A stretch of 64,000 bases of DNA from Acidobacteriaceae bacterium KBS 146 (GCA_000688615.1 JHVA01000001.1:2170001-2234000); one strand, 5' to 3'. Shown: positions 8,252 to 18,782, numbered from the stretch's first letter. Notes: generated by a model from the letters alone, not told the origin. Program-made: numbers and translations.

Positions 8252-9976
8252 CTAGGGAAGATCTGTCTTAAAGAGCTGGCGTACCACATCCCAACTATCA
8301 CGGTGCTCGCGATTGAGATTTACTACACCCCAATAGCGAACTCCGCTCGCCGGCGTTCCACGATGGAGCGACCGATAGTCTGCCCATGTCCAGAGGGAGC
8401 CACCGATCATCCACGGCCGTGCCTTCATCGCGGTCACGGCTTCGGTGATGTCACGAATGCGCTCAGGATCGTGTTGCCCAGGCTCGCCCATCTTTCCAAA
8501 CTCTGTAACGAAGACTGGCTTGCCGGGATAAAGTTCGTGGACATGGTCGAGACGTGGGGCGTAGTTTCCGTAGATGTTGAGGCTCACGAAATCTGAATAC
8601 TGACTTGCCTCATCCACGCCACTCTTTACCGACGGGTCCCCGGTAAATCGCGAGGCGAACGTGATCAGCCGCGTGGAATCGATGCCGAGGGTGTAGGCGC
8701 GCATATCGCGCGTCCAGTCGATGCCATCTTTGGTGAACGACTCATATTCGTTGCCTACACTCCAGGCGATTACGGAGGGATGATTCCAGTCCTGCTCCAT
8801 CATCTCGCGCATCTGCTGCTTCCAGTTTGCGCGATTTCCAGGATCCGCCATCTGCCACGCACTCCAGTTCCAGTTGCCAGCCTCGGGAATGATCAGCATC
8901 CCGTGGCGATCCGCAAAGTCGAGCAGTGCAGGGGCCTGGGGATAGTGAGCGATGCGCATCATTCGCATGTTGTCGGCGAGCATGTCGTTCATATCCCGCT
9001 CAATGATTGCGTCAGATTCGCGTAATCCCTCGACCGGATCTTCGCTCACACGATTCGCACCATAGAGATGCACTTCCCTGCCATTGAGAAGGAGCTTCGT
9101 CCCTGCAACCCGGATATCACGCACTCCGAAATGTGCCGTCAACTCGTCTCCATTCAGGGACAGACGGGCGTCGTAGAGAAAGGGATCGCGAACACTCCAG
9201 AGATGTGCGGTACGCAAGGTTCCGTGCCAAACCAAGGCTGCATCAGCTCCAGCAGCAATCCGTTTTGGTTCGAAGCGCACCGGCAATCCTGCAACCTCTC
9301 CCGAAACATCTGCTGATGCGGCAGTGTTGCCCGCGTTGTGTACCCACGCATGAATGGTGATGGCGGCAATGGAGGTTTTCAGATTGGGCTTTGCATCGAT
9401 TTTGATATTTCGCAGGTAGACGGCATGGCTGATAACCAGACTTACCGGCCGGACAATGCCTCCATACGGCATCCATCCAACGATTCCCTCGCCCACCGCT
9501 GTTCCATAAAGCGGATAGTTCTTCGAACCGGAACCATTCGAAGTCGCCATCGCTGGAATGGTCTGCAACGTAGGCGTATTGTTCGCCTCGACGAGCAGAT
9601 GGTTCTGTCCGGGTTTCAGAAGGTGAGTGATATCGAATTCAAACGGCGTGTAGCCGCCATCGTGGATGCCCACATGCCGGCCGTTTACCCAAACACTTGC
9701 ATGATCATAGACGGCATCGAAGTGGAGCCTTACGATCTGTCCCTGCTTTATCTCTGGTGCGGTGAAGTCGCGCTCGTAGATGGCATTGCCGATGTACCTT
9801 CGATATTGCTCGGAGGCGGGCCAACTATGCGGGACACTGACGCTATCCGCCTTGTCGGCAAGTGTCGTCTTGAAGACCCAGCCCGGCCCATCCAGGCTGA
9901 TTCGCTGGGAAGCTGATGCCGGCAGGAAAGAACAAAAGAGTGCAGCAACACAAAATAGCCGGCCCGATCCTCTCAC
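8252..9976 (-). CDS. Secreted GH2 family beta-glycosidase
   Basis: I choose the GTG at 9976, which is preceded by AAAAGGAG at good spacing; the frame extends to 10054 but would then overlap the receptor gene end. The 574-residue product starts with a short signal peptide (LFCVAALFCSFLPASA). Domains follow the GH2 order: jelly-roll sugar-binding domain (about 30-185), immunoglobulin-like domain (about 185-290), then a TIM barrel. The acid/base is Glu410 in WSVGNEYES and the nucleophile Glu492 in FVTEFGKMG. GH2 enzymes are beta-galactosidases, beta-glucuronidases or beta-mannosidases; which one cannot be told. It is the last gene of the inferred GH30-like/receptor/GH2 operon, 74 bp after the receptor. 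Confidence 0.9.
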   Translation of the reverse strand: MRGSGRLFCVAALFCSFLPASASQRISLDGPGWVFKTTLADKADSVSVPHSWPASEQYRRYIGNAIYERDFTAPEIKQGQIVRLHFDAVYDHASVWVNGRHVGIHDGGYTPFEFDITHLLKPGQNHLLVEANNTPTLQTIPAMATSNGSGSKNYPLYGTAVGEGIVGWMPYGGIVRPVSLVISHAVYLRNIKIDAKPNLKTSIAAITIHAWVHNAGNTAASADVSGEVAGLPVRFEPKRIAAGADAALVWHGTLRTAHLWSVRDPFLYDARLSLNGDELTAHFGVRDIRVAGTKLLLNGREVHLYGANRVSEDPVEGLRESDAIIERDMNDMLADNMRMMRIAHYPQAPALLDFADRHGMLIIPEAGNWNWSAWQMADPGNRANWKQQMREMMEQDWNHPSVIAWSVGNEYESFTKDGIDWTRDMRAYTLGIDSTRLITFASRFTGDPSVKSGVDEASQYSDFVSLNIYGNYAPRLDHVHELYPGKPVFVTEFGKMGEPGQHDPERIRDITEAVTAMKARPWMIGGSLWTWADYRSLHRGTPASGVRYWGVVNLNREHRDSWDVVRQLFKTDLP

Positions 9977-10050
9977 GCAAAACTCCTTTTCGATTTGATA
10001 TGCGAAAGAAAAGGGCGAGCCGGATGCCCCACCCCTTTTTTGCTTCATCC

Positions 10051-13000
10051 TCAAAATATCAACTTGCCTGCGATTTGCAGGGAGCGTCCGTCTGCCGCGG
10101 TGCTGATGACACCAAACGAACCATTAGTGTTAGGGCCACCGCCCACTCCGTTGCCCCCGACCAATGGATTCGCAGCCGCGCTGAAGGTCGTGTTGGGGAT
10201 GCCGAGGTTGGTATGGTTGAGAACGTTGAACGCCTCTGCTCGCAACTGCAATTTGAATCGCTCTGTGATCTCCGTCGTTTTGAAGATCGAAAAATCAAAG
10301 TTCTCCGTACCTGGCGCGCGAAGGCGCGGCAACGTTCGAGGTACATTTCCGAATGTGTAGTCCGATGGGTTTTGAAATGCCCCCGTATTGAACCACTTCA
10401 ATGGCGTGGGGTGGGGGACGGAGACGGACTGCCCCGGCACATAGTTCGGCCGGGTCGCCGTATAGGCATTCGCTCCCGTGATTGTCAGTGGCGTTCCGGT
10501 CTGGAAGACACCGATAACGTTTAGCTGAAAGCCGCCAATGACCCGGTTGATAAAGCCACTGCTGGAAGCAAAACGCTCTCCCCGGCCGAATGGAAGATTG
10601 TAGAGCGCGCTGACGGTAGCACGCTGCGAGACGTCCGAGGGATCGAGACTATATTCGGCACGCCGGTTGTACACGTTCTGATATCCATTGTTGGCGGCGA
10701 GGCCATTGAGGTATGCCAATGGCGATCCAACGCTGTCGGTCAGCAGCTTGCCCATCGTATAGCCGAAGAGAATCGTCAGACCACTGCGGGCCTGGCGCTG
10801 CGCAGATAACTCGAGATAGTGTGCGATCAGATTCCCATCGTGAGGGTTATAGACGTTGACCGCGGAGTAGTAGGGGAACGGCAACAACGATTGTGCCCGT
10901 GTAATGGTTGCGCCGCCGAGAGGTCCGGAGAATTTTCCTGCGTTCGGGTTAGAGACCGATTGTTGCAGCGCAGCGCGGCCCAGCGAAAAATAGGAAGGAT
11001 TCAGTTGATTCAGGTTGTATCCGCCCGCAGGAAGATGTACCCCATGATTTCCCACATAGGTCGCCTGCAGGACAATGTCGTAAGGGATCTCGCGCTCAAC
11101 GCTCAACGTGTATTGCTGCGACATCGGCGACTTCCAACGCATGGGATCCTGGAAGCCTACCGCCTGTCCAAGGAATCCCAACGGGCCGAAGGCTGCCCCT
11201 TTGGGCTGCAGCGGAGTTGAAGGAAATCCAGTCTGGAATTGGAACGCCGCCAGCCGGCTGTCGTTGCCGGGAGGGTTGTAGGCAGTAGTTGTCGAGGCAA
11301 AGCCGTTTGTTTGACCGGTATAGATGGAATTGAATTGTAGAGGGTAGTAGATTCCGAATCCGCCGCGCAGGATCGTCTTTCCGTCAGCCGTCGCCTTGTA
11401 GGCGAAGCCGATGCGCGGACCGAACTGCAGATAATTCTCCGGGACGAAATTTCGCCCCATCCCATCTAGATTCGCGTATTGCACGATACCGGTGAAGCCC
11501 GCTGAAGTCGCCGTCGGGTTGAAGTTGCTATAACCGTTATTCTGCTCAAAGGGTTGCTGCTGGTAGTCGTAACGCAAACCAAGATTCAGCGTGAGACGAT
11601 CCGTGGCCTGCCAATCATCCTGAACGAAGAACGATGTGCTGATGGCACGGTCTGTCTCCCCGAGATTGTTATCAATCGATGCGCTGCTTACGGCTCCGGC
11701 GAGGAAGGTCGCGTAGGTATAGCCTGTGTTGACGAATCCGGGTGCTGGAGCAGCTCCTGAAGGATCCGACGTCAGACCTGCCGCGAACTGAAAGGTCCCC
11801 GAAGGATTGTTGCGTTGAAGATTGGACCCGATGTTGTATCGCAGATCCGTTCCAAAGGTCAGTGAGTGGCGCCTGATGATCTTATTGATCGTGTCGGTAA
11901 TCTGGGGCAGGGTATACGACCTATACCCGATGGTCTGGTTTGAAGCTGGCAGCCCATTTCCCACGGCAGGAATCGCGAAGCTTGGAACGATCGATGGCAG
12001 CCCAAGCTTTTGTGGCCATCCCTGTCCCGCGCTGGCAGCCTGAAAAGGAAATGTTTGACGCTCAACCGACAGCCGAAGATCGTTGATCAGCGTAGACGAA
12101 AAGACGTGCGTGTCTCCCACCATGAGCGCTTTCGTCGTGTAGGTATCGTACCGATTGGCTACGATTGGATTTGGATAGAAGGTTCCACCACCGGTTCCGC
12201 CGTTAGTGTAGTTGCTGTAGTAGGCGTATCGAACAAAAGCGGTGTCCTTGTCTGTCAGGTGGTAGTCGAAACGACCAAGAGCGTTGTACATGTTGCTGAT
12301 GCCCTTGTTGAGGAAGAGGAAGTTATTCGTGTTCGTATAGGGATTCGACGGAGTCGTGTTGGGCAGAGGATAGAACGCACTCTGATACGCGGCAGCAACC
12401 GGATCAAGATGAGGGATCAGATTATTGGTATACGGGGTTCGGGTTGCGACTCCACCGACGATCGTCGTGCTGAAAGGATCGTAAAGCTGGATCCTGTTGC
12501 CGCTCGCATCCCGGAGCTGGGAAAAATCACCGTTCCTGAACGCCTGCGTGGGCACACTCAGATACTGCGGGGTTGCCTGGATATACCGGTACATCTCGAA
12601 GTTGGCGAAGAAGTATGCACGGTTATGAACCACCGGCCCTCCGACCGCACCACCAAACTGGTTGTATCGTTGGACCGGCTTCGATACTGGCGGACGCGCG
12701 AAGTAGTTTCGCGCATTGAAGACGTCATTCCTTAGAAATTCATAGACCGATCCGTGAAATGCATCTGTGCCTGTCCGGCTGACGAGATTTACAACGCCGC
12801 CGAGGGTGAAACCATACTGTGCCGAGAAGACACCGCTCTGGACTTTGAACTCCTGGATGGCATCGACCGTCGGATTGACGGCGATCTCTCCGGTCGTGGT
12901 TGAGAGATTGCTCTGTCCGTCGAGGATGTAGGAGTTCGAGCCTGTAGGCGAGCCGTTGATAGAGATCGCCGAAAGGTTGGTGCCGCGGTTGGCGAATCCT

Positions 13001-13554
13001 GACTGCGAAACTGTTGCGTTGACGCGCACGCCCGGCGTCAGCGTCGTGAGGGCGATCGTATTGCGACCATTCAACGGAAGCTCCTGAATGGACTTTGCAC
13101 CGATGACCGCGCCGAGGGTTCCCGAGGTCGTATCGAGCGCCGTAGCCTGCGAAGCGTCCACCTGCACGGTGGAGGTGACGCCTCCGACCTGCATATCGAC
13201 ATCGACTTCCACACGGGCTCCTACAGTTACCGCAATCCCGTTGACCACGGATACCTGAAACCCATCGCGGGTGACAGTAACGCGGTAGTTAGTTCCCAAA
13301 ATCAGCGGTGGCGAGTTGTAGAACCCGGCGTCATTCGTTGTCAGCTGGAAGCTTTCGCCGCGATCGACATTGAGAATCAGAACCTTCGCGCTGGGAACTG
13401 CAGCGCCGGTTGGATCTTTTACCGTCCCGATGATGTTCCCCGTTCCCTGCTGCGCATGAACTGTCGAAACGGTCATCCATGCGAAGAGAAAAGCAAACAG
13501 CAGCAATACGATCAGATGATGTTTCGTTTGTATCGGCCTCACAGACGTCCACAT
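10051..13554 (-). CDS. Oar-like TonB-dependent outer-membrane receptor
   Basis: A 1167-residue protein with an AGGAG ribosome site before the ATG. The N-terminal signal segment (HHLIVLLLFAFLFAWMTVS) is followed by a carboxypeptidase-regulatory-like fold (IIGTVKDPTGAAVPSAKVLI), then a plug with IQELPLNGRNTIALTTLTPG and a long beta-barrel ending in an aromatic-rich strand with terminal Phe (QIAGKLIF). This architecture is typical of the large Acidobacteriota TonB receptors, which import oligosaccharides or other bulky ligands using the proton motive force. There is no SusD partner. It sits 30 bp behind the GH30-like gene and 74 bp before the GH2 gene, all on one strand, so it is likely the uptake component of the locus. 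Confidence 0.93.
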   Translation of the reverse strand: MWTSVRPIQTKHHLIVLLLFAFLFAWMTVSTVHAQQGTGNIIGTVKDPTGAAVPSAKVLILNVDRGESFQLTTNDAGFYNSPPLILGTNYRVTVTRDGFQVSVVNGIAVTVGARVEVDVDMQVGGVTSTVQVDASQATALDTTSGTLGAVIGAKSIQELPLNGRNTIALTTLTPGVRVNATVSQSGFANRGTNLSAISINGSPTGSNSYILDGQSNLSTTTGEIAVNPTVDAIQEFKVQSGVFSAQYGFTLGGVVNLVSRTGTDAFHGSVYEFLRNDVFNARNYFARPPVSKPVQRYNQFGGAVGGPVVHNRAYFFANFEMYRYIQATPQYLSVPTQAFRNGDFSQLRDASGNRIQLYDPFSTTIVGGVATRTPYTNNLIPHLDPVAAAYQSAFYPLPNTTPSNPYTNTNNFLFLNKGISNMYNALGRFDYHLTDKDTAFVRYAYYSNYTNGGTGGGTFYPNPIVANRYDTYTTKALMVGDTHVFSSTLINDLRLSVERQTFPFQAASAGQGWPQKLGLPSIVPSFAIPAVGNGLPASNQTIGYRSYTLPQITDTINKIIRRHSLTFGTDLRYNIGSNLQRNNPSGTFQFAAGLTSDPSGAAPAPGFVNTGYTYATFLAGAVSSASIDNNLGETDRAISTSFFVQDDWQATDRLTLNLGLRYDYQQQPFEQNNGYSNFNPTATSAGFTGIVQYANLDGMGRNFVPENYLQFGPRIGFAYKATADGKTILRGGFGIYYPLQFNSIYTGQTNGFASTTTAYNPPGNDSRLAAFQFQTGFPSTPLQPKGAAFGPLGFLGQAVGFQDPMRWKSPMSQQYTLSVEREIPYDIVLQATYVGNHGVHLPAGGYNLNQLNPSYFSLGRAALQQSVSNPNAGKFSGPLGGATITRAQSLLPFPYYSAVNVYNPHDGNLIAHYLELSAQRQARSGLTILFGYTMGKLLTDSVGSPLAYLNGLAANNGYQNVYNRRAEYSLDPSDVSQRATVSALYNLPFGRGERFASSSGFINRVIGGFQLNVIGVFQTGTPLTITGANAYTATRPNYVPGQSVSVPHPTPLKWFNTGAFQNPSDYTFGNVPRTLPRLRAPGTENFDFSIFKTTEITERFKLQLRAEAFNVLNHTNLGIPNTTFSAAANPLVGGNGVGGGPNTNGSFGVISTAADGRSLQIAGKLIF

Positions 13555-13584
13555 AAGCTATCTCCTGAATCCATCTACTTTTTT

Positions 13585-15084
13585 CTAGTGATTCGTTATT
13601 GCGGAAGGCTCTGCTGTCCAGAATTCGAATGACTGGGACGGTACCGTGATGTCGGTATCTGTCCGCACCGCTCGCTTGCCGAGCGGAATGTTCAAGCTCG
13701 ACACGGTGTAGCGGTGCCCGGTCAGCGATCTTGCTTTTACCCCGCTCAGATGGAAGGTGTACGGTCCAGCCCCACGGTTCGAGAGCGCGATCCCAAGCAC
13801 ACCTTCCTTGCTGCGCCAAACGAGAATTCTCTGGTCGTACTCGACCTTACTTTCATCCACAGCCAGCCGAGTCGAATCCCATGGAAGATATTTGAGAAAC
13901 CCCGCAACTGCATTCCAGTTGTGAGGATTGAACTCCCAATGTCCGGTCTTTAGATCCGGCTGGGCACTGGCCTTCCCTTCCACTGGCGGCTGCCAGAATC
14001 CCAACGCGTATCCAATCGCCTCGCGATTCGTCACCGGCTTGAGTGCGTGAATCCAATACCAGATCGGCGAGTTCTCGAAGACCATCCAGTTCATCAGCGC
14101 CTGTCCGGTGTTCATAAAGTAGTCGTCCACCTTCATGTTTTTGTCCCAGGGCTGATACTCAAACTCGTTCTGATAAACGGGTTTGCCGTCCGCGCCGCGC
14201 AGATACTTTTCGCGAAGATCGATCTGATCGTTGGAGTTGTGACCAATCTGATGCCAGGTCCACCCGTCTATCTCCTTGAGCAACGCCGGATCTTTCCGGA
14301 TCTCAGCGGCATACTCTCCCGCAGGGCCGTCCCAACTCGGAGCATGGATGTGGACCTCAGGCAGGAGCGCTCTCACCTTTGGAGCCGTCACACGAAGTAC
14401 GGCATAGTACACTCCGGGAGTGTAAGAGCAGGTTGCGTAGGATTGCCCCGCAGCATCCTTCTTCGCTCCGTTTTGCGATTTCTCCAGCCCAACGACAGGT
14501 TCATTCTGGAGCCCCCATTGCGCAATGCGGAGTCCATGCGCCTGGAGATATCTCAGATCGGCAACCATCGCATCACTAAACTGATCGAGGAATCCTGGCT
14601 CTGTTGATGCAATCGGACCGCCGTAGTATGTCTTATTCGCCTTCCAGTATGGAGCCGGAGACCAGTACTCTATGTCGAATCCTTCGATTCCCGATATCCG
14701 CTGCATGCTGTGCAGATCATCCATCTGTCCGGGATAGCGCTCGACGATATGTTTTTTTTCCTCATCGAGACCGCGGAGATAGAGCCCCATCGCCAGACGT
14801 GCATAACGAAAGCCGTGCAGCATCTCCTTGTAGAACCGAACCTTCTCATCCGGTGTCAGGTCATGGGGAACAGCCGTGACTTGCTCAGGCATTCCGGCGT
14901 TTCCGGAGGCGATGGAATCGCTTTGAATCTCGAATCCCAATCCCTTGATGACCTGCTGCGGGCGGTCATATCGAATCGTATAGCTCCCACTGTCTTCGGC
15001 ATGCACATCCCTTACCCCGCCCGCAAAGCCAAGCAGCATGCTTATGGAGAGGAAGAGGAGCTGACGGTGGTGGGCAACAATCAC
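13585..15084 (-). CDS. Secreted clan GH-A glycosidase, GH30-like
   Basis: A 499-residue protein from a GTG with AGGA seven bases upstream. A signal peptide (LLFLSISMLLGFAGGVRDVHA) is present. The body begins QQVIKGLGFEI, as GH30 proteins do (G-x-G-F/A), and contains the acid/base motif GLQNEP with Glu195 and a probable nucleophile in VYQNEFEYQP near Glu307. A C-terminal beta-sandwich (ILVWRSKEGVLGIALSNRG) matches the GH30 side domain. Known GH30 activities include beta-glucosylceramidase, beta-1,6-glucanase and xylanase; the specific one cannot be read. It is the first gene of an operon with the TonB receptor and GH2 enzyme. An operator lies 17 bp upstream of the start codon, so repressor binding would block this leader. 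Confidence 0.8.
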   Translation of the reverse strand: MIVAHHRQLLFLSISMLLGFAGGVRDVHAEDSGSYTIRYDRPQQVIKGLGFEIQSDSIASGNAGMPEQVTAVPHDLTPDEKVRFYKEMLHGFRYARLAMGLYLRGLDEEKKHIVERYPGQMDDLHSMQRISGIEGFDIEYWSPAPYWKANKTYYGGPIASTEPGFLDQFSDAMVADLRYLQAHGLRIAQWGLQNEPVVGLEKSQNGAKKDAAGQSYATCSYTPGVYYAVLRVTAPKVRALLPEVHIHAPSWDGPAGEYAAEIRKDPALLKEIDGWTWHQIGHNSNDQIDLREKYLRGADGKPVYQNEFEYQPWDKNMKVDDYFMNTGQALMNWMVFENSPIWYWIHALKPVTNREAIGYALGFWQPPVEGKASAQPDLKTGHWEFNPHNWNAVAGFLKYLPWDSTRLAVDESKVEYDQRILVWRSKEGVLGIALSNRGAGPYTFHLSGVKARSLTGHRYTVSSLNIPLGKRAVRTDTDITVPSQSFEFWTAEPSAITNH

Positions 15085-15101
15085 GTTCGTGTCCTAAATA
15101 A

Positions 15102-15115
15102 GTTAATCGGTTAAC
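15102..15115. promoter_or_regulatory. LacI-type operator, copy 2
   Basis: GTTAATCGGTTAAC is a near-perfect palindrome with one mismatch pair about the central CG, and is identical to the copy at 18858. It lies immediately upstream of the GH30-like/receptor/GH2 operon and after the end of the FAD-oxidoreductase gene, as expected for a repressor site. The neighbouring LacI protein is the likely ligand. Confidence 0.7.
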
Positions 15116-15281
15116 ACGCGCCAAAGATTAGTTTCAGCCACAAACGGATGTCAAGCGTTTTCCTGAGCCACTACGAGAAATTCGTAAGTCTCACGGAATT
15201 CCCTGATCTTTGGAGAAAGTGACACCGCTCCACCGCGAAACGAACGGCCGGAAGTAATCGCTGTAGCTGGGCTCTTCCCCC

Positions 15282-17576
15282 TCAGTAGATGCGCACTTCA
15301 TAGATAGCAGCGGACGGATCGCCATTCGTCTTAATGACAACGACTCGAAGGAAACGTGCATATAACGATTCTTCGAGCTGGTGGCGCTTATGTCGCTGAT
15401 AGTTATCAGAGACCGAGACGACAGCTTTCCAGGAAACCGCATCTTCGCTGATCTGAATCTCATAGTGGCTAACGCACTGTGGATCACGATAGAACGGTGC
15501 ATATGCGTGATATTCCCGCAACAGGTGCCCCGCGAAGACCACGATGATCTCCCGGATCTCCTGCGGTTCCTGCCATGACAACTGAATCCATTGCGGCAGC
15601 GGCTGGGAAGGATCGGACCGCCAGAGATTTGTGGTTGCATGTGGCCTGGTTACACCGCTGATCACGCTTGCCGCCTGGAAGCACTGCTGTGGCGGCTCAA
15701 CCTGCAGCGCCATCGTCACGCCACTCGAGTAACGCCGCATTCTGCCTGGCGCCATCTGGAAAGCCGATACGTGTCCTGGCTCGATGGCTCCCGCCACATG
15801 CCACGTAACCTCGGACGCCTCCAAGAGATCAAAACGCACATATCCTTCAGTCGGCAGTGAGCATGCAGGGAGCGGCCACTCGATCCACTGCTGGACACCC
15901 GGAGGAACGACAAGCTCGCCGCCGGCCAACTCCATCTCATCGGCAATGCGATAGTCCCAGATGTGATCTACCTTCAGCAGCCGCACGCCAACCGATTTCG
16001 TTTCCGTAGTCCGGTTTGAAAGACAGAATCGCGCTGCCCGGATGGGTTCTCCCCCGACGGCAACCCACTGTCCCCTTCGATGCAGGAGCTCCTCGCGTAG
16101 CGGCACGGCCTGATCTCTCCAGTACGACAGGCCTTCATGGGCTCCTTTTGTCTCAGGCGTCAAACCGAAAAAACGCGCCTCCGTCGAGGCCTTCATGGTC
16201 GCCGCGAGCGCCTTGTCTCTTGCATCCTGATTTCTCACGTTCGGCAGGAAGCATCCATCCCGCAAAAGCTGTTGTTGCACGTTGCCAGGCTGGCTCGTGG
16301 CAATGCATCCGGGCGAACAACCATCTGCGATCGCAACTGCCGCTGTTGTACCGGCTGCCTGGCCCATCAGCGCCGTCGTTGCCATCACACGTACCGTTGC
16401 CAGGGCGCAGTGCGTTGCGCTGACGTTACGGCCAGCCATCATCAGATTGTCGATGTCCTTTGAGATCAGAATGCGCAGCGGGATTCCATACGGCCCCGCA
16501 TATGACCGCGCCGCATATTCACTTGTCTCGGAGTAACCCTCGGCGCTGGCAGGCTCGCTGGTCGACGCCAGCAGCCCGCCGGCCGTGTGCAGGTCGATAA
16601 ACCATCCTCCAAACGCGATTTCGTCTTTATGCACCGTGCATCGTAGCGCATCCCACTCGGTCATCAGATACAAGCCCATCACGCGCCGGCTTTCGCGCTT
16701 GCCCGGAACCTGCCCAATCCAATCGAGGGCGTAGTTTTCGGCCAGCTTCATGGTCTTCGGGTCTTTGTTCTTGATCCAGTCCCAGACTCCAAGCGCATGG
16801 CGTGTCAGTTCGTGACGAATGTTTTCCGCGTCGTGGATCGTGTCGTACGGAACCCCAATCTCGATCCACCAGTAGCCTCCGCGAATCTCTTTGGGGTGCC
16901 GGCCCTGATCGTAGAAAAATCGACCGTCTTGATGGTGAACTGCCCAATCGGGGAGCTTGAAAGGGGCGGGCCGTCCCATGTTTTTTGTCTTGAAGTGAAT
17001 CGAGTTGCCCATGACATCGCTGTTGGCTGTGGGAGGCGCATGGGGCTCGTTAAACTCAGCTCGACCTTCGCTGCCCATGCGCCACTCACAGCCCGCCTCG
17101 GATGCGACGATGCCATCGCCGGTGCAATCAATAAAAATATTCGCCTCCAGAGACAGTGCAATTTCTGCGTTCGCTACGCGGCATTGGATAGAGGTAATGC
17201 GACGGCCTTTGACGGCCACCCCGAGTACAGAGGTATTCAGATGTAACGAAAGCTTGTCCGTCTTCTGCACCAGGTCGTACTGCACTATGTCCCAGACGGA
17301 GTTCGTCCAACCGTTCTCGAAGATCTCTTCATGGTTCTGCGCTCGTTCTTCGATTAGCAGTTCGGACAGGATCCCTGTCTCTCTGGCATAGGCATGGAAA
17401 GCAGCGGCACCGTGAGGCGTCACCCGCACCTCCGAGGAACTGTTGCCTCCCAGAACCGGGCGATCCTGTACGAGGCAGGTCCTGGCTCCGCCGCGTGCCG
17501 AGGCAATTGCCGCGCAGACACCTGCCAGTCCACCACCGCAAACTACAACGTCGTACGTCTCTGTTACGTGTCGCAT
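15282..17576 (-). CDS. Cytoplasmic FAD-dependent oxidoreductase (PF12831 type), paralogue 2
   Basis: A 764-residue protein parallel in layout to the copy at 4715. The FAD motif VVCGGGLAGVCAA is at residues 11-23, followed by VQDRPVLGGNSSSEVRV. GQVPGKRESRRVMGLYLM corresponds to the same conserved block. The C-terminal 170 residues form a discoidin-like beta domain (WIQLSWQEPQEIREIIVVF through LRVVVIKTNGDPSAAIYEV). There is no signal peptide. The gene starts 9 bp after the MFS gene stop, so the two are one transcription unit controlled by the operator at 18858. The two paralogues are clearly diverged across their length, so they are more likely specialised for different substrates than a recent duplication. 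The reaction is unknown. Confidence 0.85.
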   Translation of the reverse strand: MRHVTETYDVVVCGGGLAGVCAAIASARGGARTCLVQDRPVLGGNSSSEVRVTPHGAAAFHAYARETGILSELLIEERAQNHEEIFENGWTNSVWDIVQYDLVQKTDKLSLHLNTSVLGVAVKGRRITSIQCRVANAEIALSLEANIFIDCTGDGIVASEAGCEWRMGSEGRAEFNEPHAPPTANSDVMGNSIHFKTKNMGRPAPFKLPDWAVHHQDGRFFYDQGRHPKEIRGGYWWIEIGVPYDTIHDAENIRHELTRHALGVWDWIKNKDPKTMKLAENYALDWIGQVPGKRESRRVMGLYLMTEWDALRCTVHKDEIAFGGWFIDLHTAGGLLASTSEPASAEGYSETSEYAARSYAGPYGIPLRILISKDIDNLMMAGRNVSATHCALATVRVMATTALMGQAAGTTAAVAIADGCSPGCIATSQPGNVQQQLLRDGCFLPNVRNQDARDKALAATMKASTEARFFGLTPETKGAHEGLSYWRDQAVPLREELLHRRGQWVAVGGEPIRAARFCLSNRTTETKSVGVRLLKVDHIWDYRIADEMELAGGELVVPPGVQQWIEWPLPACSLPTEGYVRFDLLEASEVTWHVAGAIEPGHVSAFQMAPGRMRRYSSGVTMALQVEPPQQCFQAASVISGVTRPHATTNLWRSDPSQPLPQWIQLSWQEPQEIREIIVVFAGHLLREYHAYAPFYRDPQCVSHYEIQISEDAVSWKAVVSVSDNYQRHKRHQLEESLYARFLRVVVIKTNGDPSAAIYEVRIY

Positions 17577-17585
17577 TTGATCTCG

Positions 17586-18782
17586 TTAGGCCTTTCTGAC
17601 AGGGAGAGAACGCCGTACAATCGCAGGGCGCAGTCTCGTGTACAAGAGGATCGCGGCCAACGGATGCATCAATGCCATCCCATAGAAGATGGGCGTATAG
17701 CCGAAGGTACTGATACTTCTGGAGATCAACGCTGCAGACAGCAGCCCCCCCGCCGCGCTTGCCGCTCCAATCATCCCCTGGATAGTCGTCGCCATCGTCC
17801 GTGGATACAGATCCAGGGTCATCGTCGTCGCATTGGTCATCCATGCCATGTGACATAGCGCAAGAAAGGAGAGCAAACCCGCAGCCGCTGTCGTGCTATG
17901 CAACCCGGGAATCACCGCGAGCAGCAACATGCACGCCGCTGCAGGGAGCATGACCGCAAAGCGTGCCCCCACAGCGCCGAATTGGCCGATCGCACGGGCA
18001 GAGAGAAAGCCACCCAGCAACGATCCGATATCCGCAGCGACGTACAAGACCCAGAGAGTCTCGCCGACGACCTTCAACTTGAGGCCGTGACTCTCCTGCA
18101 TGTATTTCAAACTCCAGAACAGGAAGAAATACCAGACGCTGTCGGTCATCATGCGCGTGAATAACATCTCCAGGATGTACGGTTGGCGAAGGACAGATGC
18201 CCACGGTACACGTTCCGGGGAGATACGTCGCTCTTCAGGATCTTGATAAATCAGGATCCACAGCAGTGCAATTACGATGCCGCAGGCGCCCGTGAAGAAG
18301 AAGGCCGAACGCCATCCAAACCGCAGCGCCAGTCCCGCGGATACGGGAACAGCGATCGCTGCCCCGAGCGTGCCGCCCATACTGTAAATTCCAACCGCAA
18401 TCGACCGTTGTTTCTGTGAAAACCAATCGCCTGCTGCGCGCAGCGACGCCGTGTAGTTCCCCGGCTCCGCAGCACCAAGAGCGGCGCGACTGAGGGCGAG
18501 CGACCGAAAGCCGGTTGCGAATCCTGTAAGGGCGTCAGCCACCGACCACGCCAGCAAAAAGAACGCCTGCGTCCGCTTTGCTCCGTAGCGATCGACCAAT
18601 CGCCCGGAGACAACATACATTACCATGTAGGCCAACAGAAAGGCCTGCACCACGTAGCCATATTGCACATCGTTGAAATGCAGGTCTCGTTGTATCGTCA
18701 CGATCAATACCGACAACGTCTGCCGATCGATGTAGTTCATCATTGAAGCGAGCAGCAGAAGGGCGGCATAGACCCAGCGCAT
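17586..18782 (-). CDS. MFS sugar/sugar-acid transporter, paralogue 2
   Basis: I place the start at the ATG at 18782, preceded by GGGAG at six bases, giving 398 residues. The open frame reaches a GTG at 18854, but that start abuts the operator and has no ribosome site, and the resulting N-terminal extension is absent from paralogue 1. The first helix region VYAALLLLASMMNYIDRQTL contains the NYxDRQ signature of the ACS branch of MFS, and the helix 2-3 loop is VVSGRLVDRYGAKRT. Twelve hydrophobic helices are visible. It is the first gene of the unit with FAD oxidoreductase 2, suggesting import of that enzyme's substrate. Confidence 0.87.
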   Translation of the reverse strand: MRWVYAALLLLASMMNYIDRQTLSVLIVTIQRDLHFNDVQYGYVVQAFLLAYMVMYVVSGRLVDRYGAKRTQAFFLLAWSVADALTGFATGFRSLALSRAALGAAEPGNYTASLRAAGDWFSQKQRSIAVGIYSMGGTLGAAIAVPVSAGLALRFGWRSAFFFTGACGIVIALLWILIYQDPEERRISPERVPWASVLRQPYILEMLFTRMMTDSVWYFFLFWSLKYMQESHGLKLKVVGETLWVLYVAADIGSLLGGFLSARAIGQFGAVGARFAVMLPAAACMLLLAVIPGLHSTTAAAGLLSFLALCHMAWMTNATTMTLDLYPRTMATTIQGMIGAASAAGGLLSAALISRSISTFGYTPIFYGMALMHPLAAILLYTRLRPAIVRRSLPVRKA